Assembly: GCF_051521505.1 (NCBI RefSeq)
Contig: NZ_CP150356.1
Coordinates: forward strand, 10,664,001-10,728,000
DNA length: 64,000 nt
Reading direction: 5' to 3'
Source: Sorangium sp025924095
Lineage (GTDB): Bacteria > Myxococcota_A > Polyangia > Polyangiales > Polyangiaceae
In this document: positions 49,264-56,449 of the stretch, piece after piece
Layout of the letters: every line of letters begins with the position of its first letter
How positions within the stretch are numbered: the stretch's first letter is position 1
The notes under the pieces: generated by a model
The model's database searches: none
Seen by the model: only the letters and a program-made list of their open reading frames with translations
What the model was told of the DNA's origin: nothing
Position numbers and translations under genes: made by a program

Positions 49264-49970
49264 TTTTTCTGGGCGTGACTTGGGCGTCAAGAGCAACGTC
49301 GGCGGGTAGATCGCGATGCGCGTGCATCGATTCGTCCCGGCCGGCGCCGGTGCGCACAGTTGCGCGACGGGAATGGTCGTCCGCCACGTGGTTGACGAAC
49401 ACCCGCCACCAGGAACCGGCCGCGCTACAACCCGTTGTCTCCCCGCTACAACCCGTTGTCTCCCCGCTACAACCCGTTGTCTCCCCGCTACAACCCGTTG
49501 TCTCCCCGCTACAACCCGTTGTCTCCCCGCTACAACCCGTTGTCTCCCCGCTACAGCCCGTTGTCTCCCCGCTACAGCCCGTTGTCTCCCTGCGACAGCC
49601 CGCTGTCTCCCCGCTACGGCCCGCTGTCTCCCCGCTACGGCCCGCTGTCTCCCTGCGACAGCCCGCTGTCTCCCCGCTACGGCCCGCTGTCTCCTCGGGG
49701 ATCATCGATCCGCCGTACCCCGGCGCCGCCGCGAGCCACACGCCTCCGCTTCCCGGCATCGCCGGCATGTCGCCGCCCAAGCCGAGCCTCAACACGGTCG
49801 CCTCGGACGCGCGTCCCGAGGTGGACCGCATCTCACCGCCGGACCTTGACGAGCTCGCGCTGGTCCTGGCGGTCGCGGCCCTGCGCCGATGAACGCCCCG
49901 GCCGGCGCGCCGCCGGGGCCCTGCTCCTCACCGCCTTGCCTCGCCGCGCGCCTCCGGGCAGGCTCCGGTC
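49264..49970. other. Region with tandem repeat and ambiguous open frames
   Basis: About 700 bp. All three rightward frames and one leftward frame stay open across a 21-bp tandem array (49426-49698). From about 49700 to the TGA at 49892 one rightward frame (SSGIIDPPYPG, ending ISPPDLDELALVLAVAALRR) has good third-position bias, but the opposite leftward frame (GDMPAMPGSGGVWLAAAPGY) has it too. I therefore do not call a gene. The right end holds the promoter of the Uma2 gene. Confidence 0.4.
49426..49698 (+). repeat. 21-bp tandem repeat, 13 units
   Basis: Thirteen units of exactly 21 bp follow one another without spacers. Six identical units come first, then two with one change, then alternating variants. 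In the frame with the strongest third-position GC bias they encode the heptads YNPLSPR (6), YSPLSPR (2), DSPLSPR-like (2) and YGPLSPR (3). In the other frames they encode LQPVVSP or TRCLPAT. The sharp boundary from identical to diverged units suggests recent expansion at the left end. Confidence 0.9.
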
Positions 49971-50561
49971 ATGGGCCAGCCCGCCGAGAAGCAGCGCCGC
50001 GCCACATACGCCGACCTGGAAGCCGTGCCGCCGAACAGGGTGGCGGAGCTCGTCCGCGGCACCCTGCACGTGTTCCCGCGGCCGGCGCCGCGGCATGCAC
50101 AGGCAGAGACCGAGCTGGCCACCGAGCTCGTTGGCGCGTTCGGTCGCGGGCGCGGTGGCCCTGGTGGCTGGCGCATCCTGGTCGAGCCCGAGCTGCACTT
50201 CCCCGACCCGGACGCGCCGGGCGAGGTGGAGGCGCTCGTGCCCGACCTCGCCGGCTGGCGCCGCGAACGGATGCCAGAGCTGCCCGAAACGGCCTATTTC
50301 TCGCTCGCTCCGGACTGGATCTGCGAGGTCCTGAGCGCATCCACGGAGGGCGTCGACCGCGACGAGAAGATGCCCGTCTATGCGCGTGAGGGCGTGCGGC
50401 ACGCGTGGCTCGTCGACCCGATCGCGCGGACGCTCGAGGTGTACGTGCTCGGCCAGGATCGTCGCTGGGGGCCCGCGGTGGTCCACCGCGACGCCGCGCG
50501 CGTTCGCGCCGAGCCGTTCGATGCCATCGAGCTCGATCTCTCGGTGCTCTGGGCGAAGTAG
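49971..50561 (+). CDS. Uma2/DUF820-family nuclease-fold protein
   Basis: A 196-residue protein of the Uma2 (DUF820) family, which has the PD-(D/E)xK restriction-endonuclease fold. Typical elements are the N-terminal ATYADLEAVPPNRVAELVRG, LVEPELHF, VPDLAGW (catalytic Asp), ICEVLSAST (Glu-x-Leu) and the closing KMPVYAREGVRHAWLVDP. These genes are abundant in cyanobacteria and myxobacteria, usually as single genes; their targets are unknown. The ATG at 49971 follows no strong ribosome binding site. It is not part of an evident restriction or toxin system here. Confidence 0.88.
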   Translation: MGQPAEKQRRATYADLEAVPPNRVAELVRGTLHVFPRPAPRHAQAETELATELVGAFGRGRGGPGGWRILVEPELHFPDPDAPGEVEALVPDLAGWRRERMPELPETAYFSLAPDWICEVLSASTEGVDRDEKMPVYAREGVRHAWLVDPIARTLEVYVLGQDRRWGPAVVHRDAARVRAEPFDAIELDLSVLWAK

Positions 50562-50696
50562 GAGGCCGCCGCGCCGGCGCGGGCGGCGGTGACGAGCCTT
50601 GCAGGAGCACCAGCCGATCCCGTGATGTTCGCGGGTCGTCACGCGGTCTCTAGCCGCTGTACCGTGCCGTACGCGTGTGAGAGGATCGCTCTCCTC

Positions 50697-51002
50697 ATGA
50701 AGAGGATCAAGCTCAAGCTTCACAGCGACGAGTACCACCTCAGCGCCGTCGGCTACCTGTTCGAGGATCCCGCCCCCGCCGGGGATCCGGCCGGCGTGCG
50801 GCCGTTCTCGATCCGCAACACCGTCTTCCCCGAGTTCGATCTGGAGCCGGGTAACTACGTGTTCCGCTTCAGGATCCGGAACGGCAGCGGCAAGTTCCAG
50901 ATCTTCGCCTTCGACCCCAGGACGAACCAGAGCACCCGCGCGGAATACGACACGTCGACCGGCGCCGAGGCCCTCACGTTCAAGTTCACGGTGGCGCCAT
51001 GA
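50697..51002 (+). CDS. Small beta-strand protein of unknown function
   Basis: A 101-residue protein from the ATG at 50697. The frame is open earlier without sensible sequence. It has no signal peptide. The pattern is of beta strands: KRIKLKLHSDEYHLSAVGYL, FDLEPGNYVFRFRIRNGSGK, FQIFAFDPRTN and ALTFKFTVAP. No family is recognised. Its stop overlaps the ATG of the next gene by four bases (ATGA), so the two are translationally coupled and probably act together in the envelope. Confidence 0.65.
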   Translation: MKRIKLKLHSDEYHLSAVGYLFEDPAPAGDPAGVRPFSIRNTVFPEFDLEPGNYVFRFRIRNGSGKFQIFAFDPRTNQSTRAEYDTSTGAEALTFKFTVAP

Positions 51003-52282
51003 GGACATCCCTGCTGCTCCAGCGCACCGCAGCGCTGCTGTCTCTCTCGCTCTCGCTGGCGGCGCCCGCGCGCGCCCAGGGCGTGGCGCAGCCGTCGGAG
51101 CCTGCGCCGCCGGGCGCCCCGCCCGCCGCCGCCCCGAGCGCGCCCGTGGCTCCGTCGCCGGGCGCCGGCGCGGCCGCGGCGCCCGCGCAGCCGGGCCCCA
51201 ACGCGCCGATCTCGCCCGCCGCCGGCGCGCCGATCTCGCCCGTCTCGCCCGCCGCCGGCGCACCCATCGCGCCCATCTCGCCCGCCGCCGGCGCGCCCAT
51301 CTCGCCGGCCGGCACGGGCCGCGAGCTCGTCTACCTCGTGCCTGCCGAGGTCTCGGGCACCTCCGGCGGCGCGGCGGTCGCGCGGGTCGGCTTCGGGGTG
51401 CTGGCCGGCTTCGGCGAGGTGACCGATCCGACGGCGTGGGACGTGAGCACCGTGCTCGAGGCCGAGGTGGCCACCGAGGACGGGCTGGCCACGCTGATCG
51501 GCCTCTCGAACCCCGACGAGACGGCCCAGGCGCCGATCGGGAGCCTGCGCCTGTCGGCCTCGTTCGCGCGCCTCGACTTCGAGGGCGAGGGCAGCTCGGC
51601 GTATCCGCCGCTGGTCCTCTACGTCGGCGGCGCGGTCGGCCGCACCCGGTTCAGCTATCTCGGCCCGGGCCCCGAGCGGCGCGACACGAGCCTGCCGCCG
51701 ACCTACGAGCCGCGCGAGCTCACCGCCGTGCCCTGGAGCGTCGGCGCCTCGGCCGTCTACGTCGGCGGCGGCGGGAAGAAGCTCGCCCCGACGATCGAGG
51801 GGCAGATCGCGTTCGCGTCGCGCTGGACCGCGTCGACCGACACGCTCGAGTGGTGCGAGCCCGTGGGCGACGTCGTCCGCGGCCTCGATCCGGTCACCCA
51901 GTCGACAACCTTCGCCCCGGCCTCGCGCTGCAAGCGCGAGGTGCTCGGCGCGCCGAGGCAGAGCCAGGAGCTCACCGTCGCGGCGCACGCCGGGCTCGTC
52001 GACAAGGTGGCGAGCGCCACGTTCCGCGCGGCGTTCGGCACGCGGGTCGCGATCGCGCTCAACGACGACGCGCCCGCCGACGTGCGCATCAGCCTGCGCG
52101 CTCCGGTCTACGTGACGCTGGCGCGCGCGCCGGAAGGGACGAAGTACCGCGGGCTCATCCGGCTGATGCCGGCGCTCAGCGTGGTCCGGCGCTCGACCGG
52201 CGAGACGGACGTCGGCGGCATGCTCGAGATCGGCTTCCTCGGCCAGCGCGCGATGTTCTCGGACAACTACACGGATCTCTGA
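50999..52282 (+). CDS. Secreted envelope protein with Pro/Ala repeat linker and beta-barrel-like domain
   Basis: A 427-residue protein. The signal peptide (to about residue 26, APARA|QG) is followed by a Pro/Ala linker of about 75 residues, with four imperfect SPAAGAPI units (DNA about 51205-51310). The remainder (105-427) alternates hydrophobic and polar residues (VARVGFGVLAGFGEV, SLRLSASFARLDFEG, VLYVGGAVGRTRFSYL, GMLEIGFLGQRAMF), as in outer-membrane beta-barrels. Two cysteines (EWCEPVG, RCKREV) may form one disulfide. A Pro-rich stalk before a barrel could cross peptidoglycan. Coupled to the small gene upstream. Function unknown. Confidence 0.75.
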   Translation: MRTSLLLQRTAALLSLSLSLAAPARAQGVAQPSEPAPPGAPPAAAPSAPVAPSPGAGAAAAPAQPGPNAPISPAAGAPISPVSPAAGAPIAPISPAAGAPISPAGTGRELVYLVPAEVSGTSGGAAVARVGFGVLAGFGEVTDPTAWDVSTVLEAEVATEDGLATLIGLSNPDETAQAPIGSLRLSASFARLDFEGEGSSAYPPLVLYVGGAVGRTRFSYLGPGPERRDTSLPPTYEPRELTAVPWSVGASAVYVGGGGKKLAPTIEGQIAFASRWTASTDTLEWCEPVGDVVRGLDPVTQSTTFAPASRCKREVLGAPRQSQELTVAAHAGLVDKVASATFRAAFGTRVAIALNDDAPADVRISLRAPVYVTLARAPEGTKYRGLIRLMPALSVVRRSTGETDVGGMLEIGFLGQRAMFSDNYTDL

Positions 52283-52456
52283 CGGAAGGCGGCGGGCCGC
52301 GCAGCCGACGCGGCCCGCCGCCGCGGGCCCGGGCGCCCGGCCCGACCCCGCACTTTCTTGGCCCATCTCCCCACCATCCGCTACCGACGCACGAGAGCAG
52401 CGGAGGTGGACCCGGAAGTATCGGGTGAATCGCCGCAGCTCGCTAGGGAGACAGCG

Positions 52457-53695
52457 ATGGGCCCGAGCGCGGCGTACAAGGTGGAGGGGCTTTGCGACGG
52501 GGTGCCGGCGCCGAGCGGCGTGGAGGGGCGCAGACAGGAGCATCAGAGCCTCTGCAGCGCCCCCACGATGCCGTTCAGCTCGCACCCGAGCCTCGTGGTG
52601 GAGGAGCCGGCGGAGTCGAGGCCCTGGTGTGTCGACCACGGCGGCTGGCTCGAGGCGATGACCACGGTCGCGCTGTGGCGCGCGCTCGAGGTGGGGGAGC
52701 TCCCCCACAGCACGCGCGTGTGGCGCGAGGGCCTCGAGTGCTGGACGGCCGCCGGCGAGGTGAAGGCGCTCGGCTGGACCATTTCCCAGCCGCCCCCGCC
52801 CAACGAGGCGCCCGCCCTCTCCGCCGCGAGCGAGGGGCCCGAGTCCACCGGCCCGCTCAGCTTCGCGTTGACCCCCGGCGATCTCCGGTCGGTCGCGCCG
52901 CGCCACCCCCGGGGCGGCCCCGCGAGGCCTCGCGACGAGCGCGCGGACGCCTTCGCCCTCGGCCCGTTCCCGCTGGCCGAGGCGGCGGCGCGGCACGAGA
53001 CCCCTCCGCCGCCGATTTCCCTCGAGATTCCCTCGTGTTTCCCGGCGGTCCCCTCGTTTCCGCCCGACACGCTCCCGAGCGCCGGGGCTCCGGTGCCCTG
53101 CGCCGCGCAGCTCGGGCCCGGGCCGGCGCGCGGCGGGCGTGACGCGGACCCGGCGCCGCGCGGGCGCGCGTCGGGCACCTGGTCGCGGCTCGCGCGGCGC
53201 GCCCGCGCCTCTCGCAGCGCGGTCTCGCTCGCTGCGGGCAGCGCGGCGAGCGTGCTCGTGCTGGGCCTCTCGGTGCTGAGCGCGCTCGCCCCTGCGACCG
53301 CGCCATCGAGGGCTGCGGTCGCGCCGGCGGCGCGCCTGGGTGTCGCCCAGGGCGTCGCAGCGGCCGCCGCCCAGGCCATCCTGCCTGCCCCGGAGCTCGC
53401 CGGGGCGGCCCGCGCGGCGGCCCCTTCTGTCGCGGCGCCCGGGCCAACCCCGGTGCCCGAGGGCGCCCGCGCGGCCTCGGAAGGGGGCGTTGATGCGCCA
53501 GCGCTTCCGCCGCAGGGGACGGCGAAGGCTCCTTCGGCCGGCGCGAAGCCGGCGCCCGTGGGTCGCCGTGAGCGCGGGCAGTTCCGCCTGCGGCGAGGTC
53601 GGTCCGAGGCGGACACCGCGCGTGGCGGCGGCCGTCCGGGCCGCGGACCCGGCTCGTCGGTCGGGACGGGTGCCATCCTGCGCGACTCGCGCTAA
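52457..53695 (+). CDS. GYF_2-like domain membrane protein
   Basis: A 412-residue protein from the ATG at 52457, which follows an in-frame open stretch of no clear coding character. About residues 50-115 match the GYF_2 domain common in myxobacterial proteins: TTVALWRALEVGELPHSTRVWREGLECW and AGEVKALGW. A long Pro/Ala/Arg-rich, probably disordered region follows. A hydrophobic segment SAASVLVLGLSVLSALAPA lies at about 268-286, and a second low-complexity Ala/Pro region ends basic (RRERGQFRLRRGRSE). GYF_2 domains are thought to bind proline-rich partners. The Pro-rich envelope protein directly upstream would fit, but that is inference. Confidence 0.7.
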   Translation: MGPSAAYKVEGLCDGVPAPSGVEGRRQEHQSLCSAPTMPFSSHPSLVVEEPAESRPWCVDHGGWLEAMTTVALWRALEVGELPHSTRVWREGLECWTAAGEVKALGWTISQPPPPNEAPALSAASEGPESTGPLSFALTPGDLRSVAPRHPRGGPARPRDERADAFALGPFPLAEAAARHETPPPPISLEIPSCFPAVPSFPPDTLPSAGAPVPCAAQLGPGPARGGRDADPAPRGRASGTWSRLARRARASRSAVSLAAGSAASVLVLGLSVLSALAPATAPSRAAVAPAARLGVAQGVAAAAAQAILPAPELAGAARAAAPSVAAPGPTPVPEGARAASEGGVDAPALPPQGTAKAPSAGAKPAPVGRRERGQFRLRRGRSEADTARGGGRPGRGPGSSVGTGAILRDSR

Positions 53696-53734
53696 GGTGC
53701 GCGCCGCGCGGCGGTCGGCTCCGATCCGCGGCAC

Positions 53735-53808
53735 TCCGGCGTCGTTCAAGGGCAGGACGGGGGACTTTGAATCCCCTAATCGTGGTTCGAATCCACGCGC
53801 CGGAACCA
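53735..53808 (+). tRNA. trnQ: tRNA-Gln (anticodon TTG)
   Basis: The full cloverleaf is readable. Acceptor arms TCCGGCG (53735-53741) and CGCCGGA (53798-53804) pair completely, then A and an encoded CCA (53806-53808). The anticodon stem GGGGA/TCCCC surrounds the loop CTTTGAA, with anticodon TTG at 53767-53769, and the T-arm is CGTGG-TTCGAAT-CCACG. Length 74. The anticodon UUG reads CAA (and CAG by wobble). It lies between the GYF_2 gene and an ECF sigma gene. No integrase or att-like repeat is next to it. Confidence 0.95.
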
Positions 53809-54035
53809 ATCGAGCGCCCGCGCTCTCTGAGGGGGGATCGTGATGGGCGATCTCCATCGAGCGCACGGGAGCGCCTCCGGCGCGGCGGCACGTCGTCGCT
53901 GGCGCGTCGGGCGCCAGTGCCTGCTCGCTATTGTCTGGCGCGGTCGAGCCGGGGTTGTTTACCGTGGTCTCACCGAGGGCTCTGCGCCTGCCGCGGGGCG
54001 GGGGCGAGACCCTGGATCCTGGAGGACCGGACGGC

Positions 54036-54884
54036 GTGGCGAGCGATGAAGGGGACCGCGTACGCGGAGCCTCGACCCATGCAGATGCGGACCGCGTACG
54101 CGGATCCCCGCCCCATGCAGATGCGGACCGCGTACGCGGAGCCTCGACCCGTGCAGATGCGGACCGCGGCGCCCCGATCCGTGCAGGCGCCGCTCGCGGC
54201 GTCCCGATCCGTGCAGGCGCGGCTCGCGGCGCCCCGATTCCTGTGGGTGTGGATCCCGAGCGCGAGCCCACGGCGCCCATCGAGGTGAACGAAGCCCAGT
54301 TCATCGCGCGGCTCGTCGCGCGCGATGAGAGCGCGTTCAACGAGCTCGTGATCCTGTACGAGCGCCGCGTGTTCGCGCTCGTCTACCGCATGCTCGGCCG
54401 GCGCGACGAGGCCGAGGACCTGTCGCAGGAAGTCTTCGTGCAGGTCTTCAAGGCGATCGACCAGTTCCGCGGCGAATCGAAGCTCTCGACCTGGATTTAC
54501 CGCATCGCCGTGAACCTCTGTAAGAACCGGACGAAGTACCTCTCGCGGCGGCACGCCGACGCCCAGGACGACGTTGACGCCATGGCCGAGCGGGTGCCGC
54601 TGTCCGCCGCGAAGGGTGTGAGCGTCGGCGATGTGAGCCGCCCCGACGAGCTCGTCGAGGGGATGCAGCTCGAGGCGGTCGTGAAGCACGCCATCGGCCA
54701 GCTCGAGCCCGAGTTCCGGGAGGCGCTCATCCTTCGCGACGTCGAGGACATGTCCTACGAAGAGATCGCCTCGGTGACGGGTTTACCGGATGGGACTGTG
54801 AAGAGCCGGATCCATCGCGCGCGCGGGCAGCTCCGCGCGCTGGTCGAGAAGGTGATGGGTGAGAAGGTGAGAGGCGGGAAATGA
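54036..54884 (+). CDS. ECF sigma factor with repeat-expanded N-terminus
   Basis: A sigma-E-like ECF factor. The start is uncertain. I chose the GTG at 54036 (GGAGG ten bases upstream), giving 282 residues; TTG at 53931 is possible. Residues about 7-75 are tandem repeats, three DRVRGASTHADA-type 12-mers followed by GAPIRAGAAR-type 10-mers, and are not part of the sigma fold. Then region 2 (about 90-160: FNELVILYERRVFALVYRML, DEAEDLSQEVFVQVFKAID) and region 4 (about 210-275: LEPEFREALILRDVEDMSYE, LPDGTVKSRIHRARGQL). The next gene overlaps its stop by four bases and encodes a single-pass protein, likely its regulator. Confidence 0.9.
   Translation: MASDEGDRVRGASTHADADRVRGSPPHADADRVRGASTRADADRGAPIRAGAARGVPIRAGAARGAPIPVGVDPEREPTAPIEVNEAQFIARLVARDESAFNELVILYERRVFALVYRMLGRRDEAEDLSQEVFVQVFKAIDQFRGESKLSTWIYRIAVNLCKNRTKYLSRRHADAQDDVDAMAERVPLSAAKGVSVGDVSRPDELVEGMQLEAVVKHAIGQLEPEFREALILRDVEDMSYEEIASVTGLPDGTVKSRIHRARGQLRALVEKVMGEKVRGGK
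54054..54161 (+). repeat. 36-bp tandem repeat in the sigma-factor N-terminus
   Basis: Three consecutive 36-bp units encode DRVRG[A/S]xxxxADA. They are followed to about 54230 by 30-bp units encoding GAPIRAGAAR. All are multiples of three, so the frame is kept. Confidence 0.8.
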
Positions 54885-55336
54885 GCGGAGCGGACGACCC
54901 CAGGCGTACGGGGCAAGCCGAGGAGCCGGCCGCTTCGGGCGTGGAGAGCGGCAGCCGTCCCACGCCGCCCCCCGCGGAGGCGTCGCGCGCCGCGCCCCCG
55001 CGCGCCCTGCCCGACGACGCTGATCTGCCCGACGACGCTGATCTGCCCGACGACGCTGATCTGCCCGACGACGGCGATCTTCCGCTGGTCGACGAGATCG
55101 ACCTACGCGAGCTGGTCCGCGGCGCCATGCGCGCGCCTCCTGCGGCGCCGCCGGGCTTGCTCCGCGGTGTGCAGCGGCGGATCCGCACGCGCTCACGCGG
55201 CAAGTTCTACGGCGACGGCTGGAGCACCGCGCGTTCGCCGCGCTCGACCTACCTGATGACGAGCCTGTTCATGCTTGGCCTCATCGCCTTCGTCTTCCTA
55301 GTCCTGGTCCCCTGGAGCGGCGGCGCCCTCCCCTGA
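54881..55336 (+). CDS. Single-pass membrane protein coupled to the ECF sigma factor (putative anti-sigma)
   Basis: A 151-residue protein whose ATG overlaps the sigma-factor stop (ATGA). Residues 1-40 are Pro/Ala/Glu-rich. Then come four tandem PDDADL hexapeptides (about 44-67), an acidic helix LVDEIDLRELVRGAMRAP, a basic LLRGVQRRIRTRSRGKF, and one transmembrane segment TSLFMLGLIAFVFLVLV (about 127-143) near the end. There is no HxxxCxxC zinc motif, so it is not a ZAS-type anti-sigma. Its position and topology (N-terminus in the cytoplasm, almost no external part) still suggest it holds the sigma factor at the membrane. Other roles are possible. Confidence 0.65.
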   Translation: MSGADDPRRTGQAEEPAASGVESGSRPTPPPAEASRAAPPRALPDDADLPDDADLPDDADLPDDGDLPLVDEIDLRELVRGAMRAPPAAPPGLLRGVQRRIRTRSRGKFYGDGWSTARSPRSTYLMTSLFMLGLIAFVFLVLVPWSGGALP

Positions 55337-55362
55337 GCGCCGCTCTTCCCTGAGCGGCGCTC
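55335..55362 (+). terminator. Strong hairpin at the end of the ECF sigma operon
   Basis: GAGCGCCGCTC (55335-55345) and GAGCGGCGCTC (55352-55362) pair perfectly over 11 bases with the loop TTCCCT. It begins within the stop codon of the 54881 gene. Likely terminator despite the lack of a T-tract. Confidence 0.55.
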
Positions 55363-55380
55363 CCCCGGCCGCCGTTTGCC

Positions 55381-55505
55381 GAGCGGCGGTCACCCGCACA
55401 GGAGACGGGCCCAGATCGGCGTTTTCGGCGCGGAGGCGTACTCCAGTACGCCGAGCACCGAAAACGTCGAGGTGGGCCCGTATCCGCAGCGGGTGCCCGC
55501 CGCTC
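55381..55505. repeat. 125-bp near-palindrome between convergent genes
   Basis: The arms 55381-55442 and 55445-55505 are inverted copies of about 62 bp with roughly 80% pairing, separated by only two bases (GTACT-CC-AGTAC). Perfect blocks include GAGCGGCGG, CACCCGC, ACGGGCCCA, CGTTTTCGG and GGCGTACT. The right arm runs into the stop codon of the PP2C gene. It is too long for an ordinary terminator and may be a miniature mobile or REP-type element that also stops converging transcription. Confidence 0.75.
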
Positions 55506-56277
55506 ACTGGGTCCAGCGGACGAGGACGCAGGTCACGTTGTCGGGGCCGCCGTTCTCGTTCGCGCGCTCGATCAGCTTCGCGGTCGCGACCTGGATGTCC
55601 TGGTGCTCGCTCAGGATGTGGGCCATCTCGGCGTCGCTCACCGGGCCGGAGAGGCCGTCGGAGCAGAGGATGTAGGTGTCGTTCAGCTGCGGCACCTCGA
55701 AGCGGGTGTCGACCTTGACCGTGTCCTTCATGCCGAGCGCGCGCACAATCACGTTCTTGTGCGGGAAGTTCGCGATCTCCTCCGGCGTGAGCCGCTTCAT
55801 CTTGATGTAGTCGTTGAGCAGCGAGTGGTCCTCGGTGAGCATCTCGAGCCGACCCTCGCGGAAGCGGTACACCCGGCTGTCGCCGACGTGGGCGACGTAG
55901 ACGCCGTCGTTCGCCGTGAAGATGCCGACGAACGTCGTCCCCATTCCCCGCTTCTTCGCCTCGCGCTGCGCCGTCTCGTAGATACGCAGGTTGGCGAGCT
56001 TGATCCCCGTGATCAGGCGGTTCTCTTCATAGCCCTTGGACCGGTCCATCTTGTAGGGCCAGGTCCGCTCCGGGTCGTCCTGCGTCTGGGCGAAGAAGTC
56101 CTGCATCGCCTCGACAGCCATCTTCGACGCGACCTCGCCCGATGCATGCCCCCCCATCCCATCGGCAACCATGAAGAGGCCGTACTCCACCATGATGCCG
56201 AAGTTGTCCTCGTTGTGGTTGCGCTTGCGCCCGACGTTCGTCTCGCCGGCCACTTCGATTCGAAACGTTTGGGACAC
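55504..56277 (-). CDS. PP2C-family Ser/Thr protein phosphatase
   Basis: A 257-residue single-domain PP2C enzyme of the Stp/PrpC type. It has all metal-binding motifs: RNHNEDNFG, MVADGMGGHASGE, HVGDSRVYRF, LCSDGLSG and GGPDNVTCV. It removes phosphate from Ser/Thr in the cytoplasm, opposing Hanks-type kinases, of which myxobacteria have many; none is in the window. The ATG at 56277 is standard for the family. It follows the HtrA-like gene on the same strand after 172 bp and is convergent with the sigma operon. Confidence 0.95.
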   Translation of the reverse strand: MSQTFRIEVAGETNVGRKRNHNEDNFGIMVEYGLFMVADGMGGHASGEVASKMAVEAMQDFFAQTQDDPERTWPYKMDRSKGYEENRLITGIKLANLRIYETAQREAKKRGMGTTFVGIFTANDGVYVAHVGDSRVYRFREGRLEMLTEDHSLLNDYIKMKRLTPEEIANFPHKNVIVRALGMKDTVKVDTRFEVPQLNDTYILCSDGLSGPVSDAEMAHILSEHQDIQVATAKLIERANENGGPDNVTCVLVRWTQ

Positions 56278-56449
56278 GGATCACCCGATCGAAGGCCCCG
56301 CGCGAGGCGCGGGGCCGAATGAGAACCGCGAGCGCCCCGATCGAGCCGCTCAAGCCCGATCCTGGAGGTTCGGTTGACGCAGTGTCAACCGGATCGCACC
56401 CGAGCGCCGAGCTTATAGAATCCCGGCCGGGGCCCACATCATTTTTCGC

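Noticed and set aside
49426..49698. CRISPR array
   Set aside because: Repeats are head-to-tail with no spacers and are shorter than CRISPR repeats; no cas genes nearby.
53735..54035. Integration site of a mobile element at tRNA-Gln
   Set aside because: The tRNA is complete but there is no integrase, no partial tRNA copy and no att-like repeat in the window.
50855..54340. Leftward open frame of about 1160 codons over the envelope, GYF_2 and sigma genes
   Set aside because: Covers a tRNA and several supported rightward genes; no recognisable protein segments.
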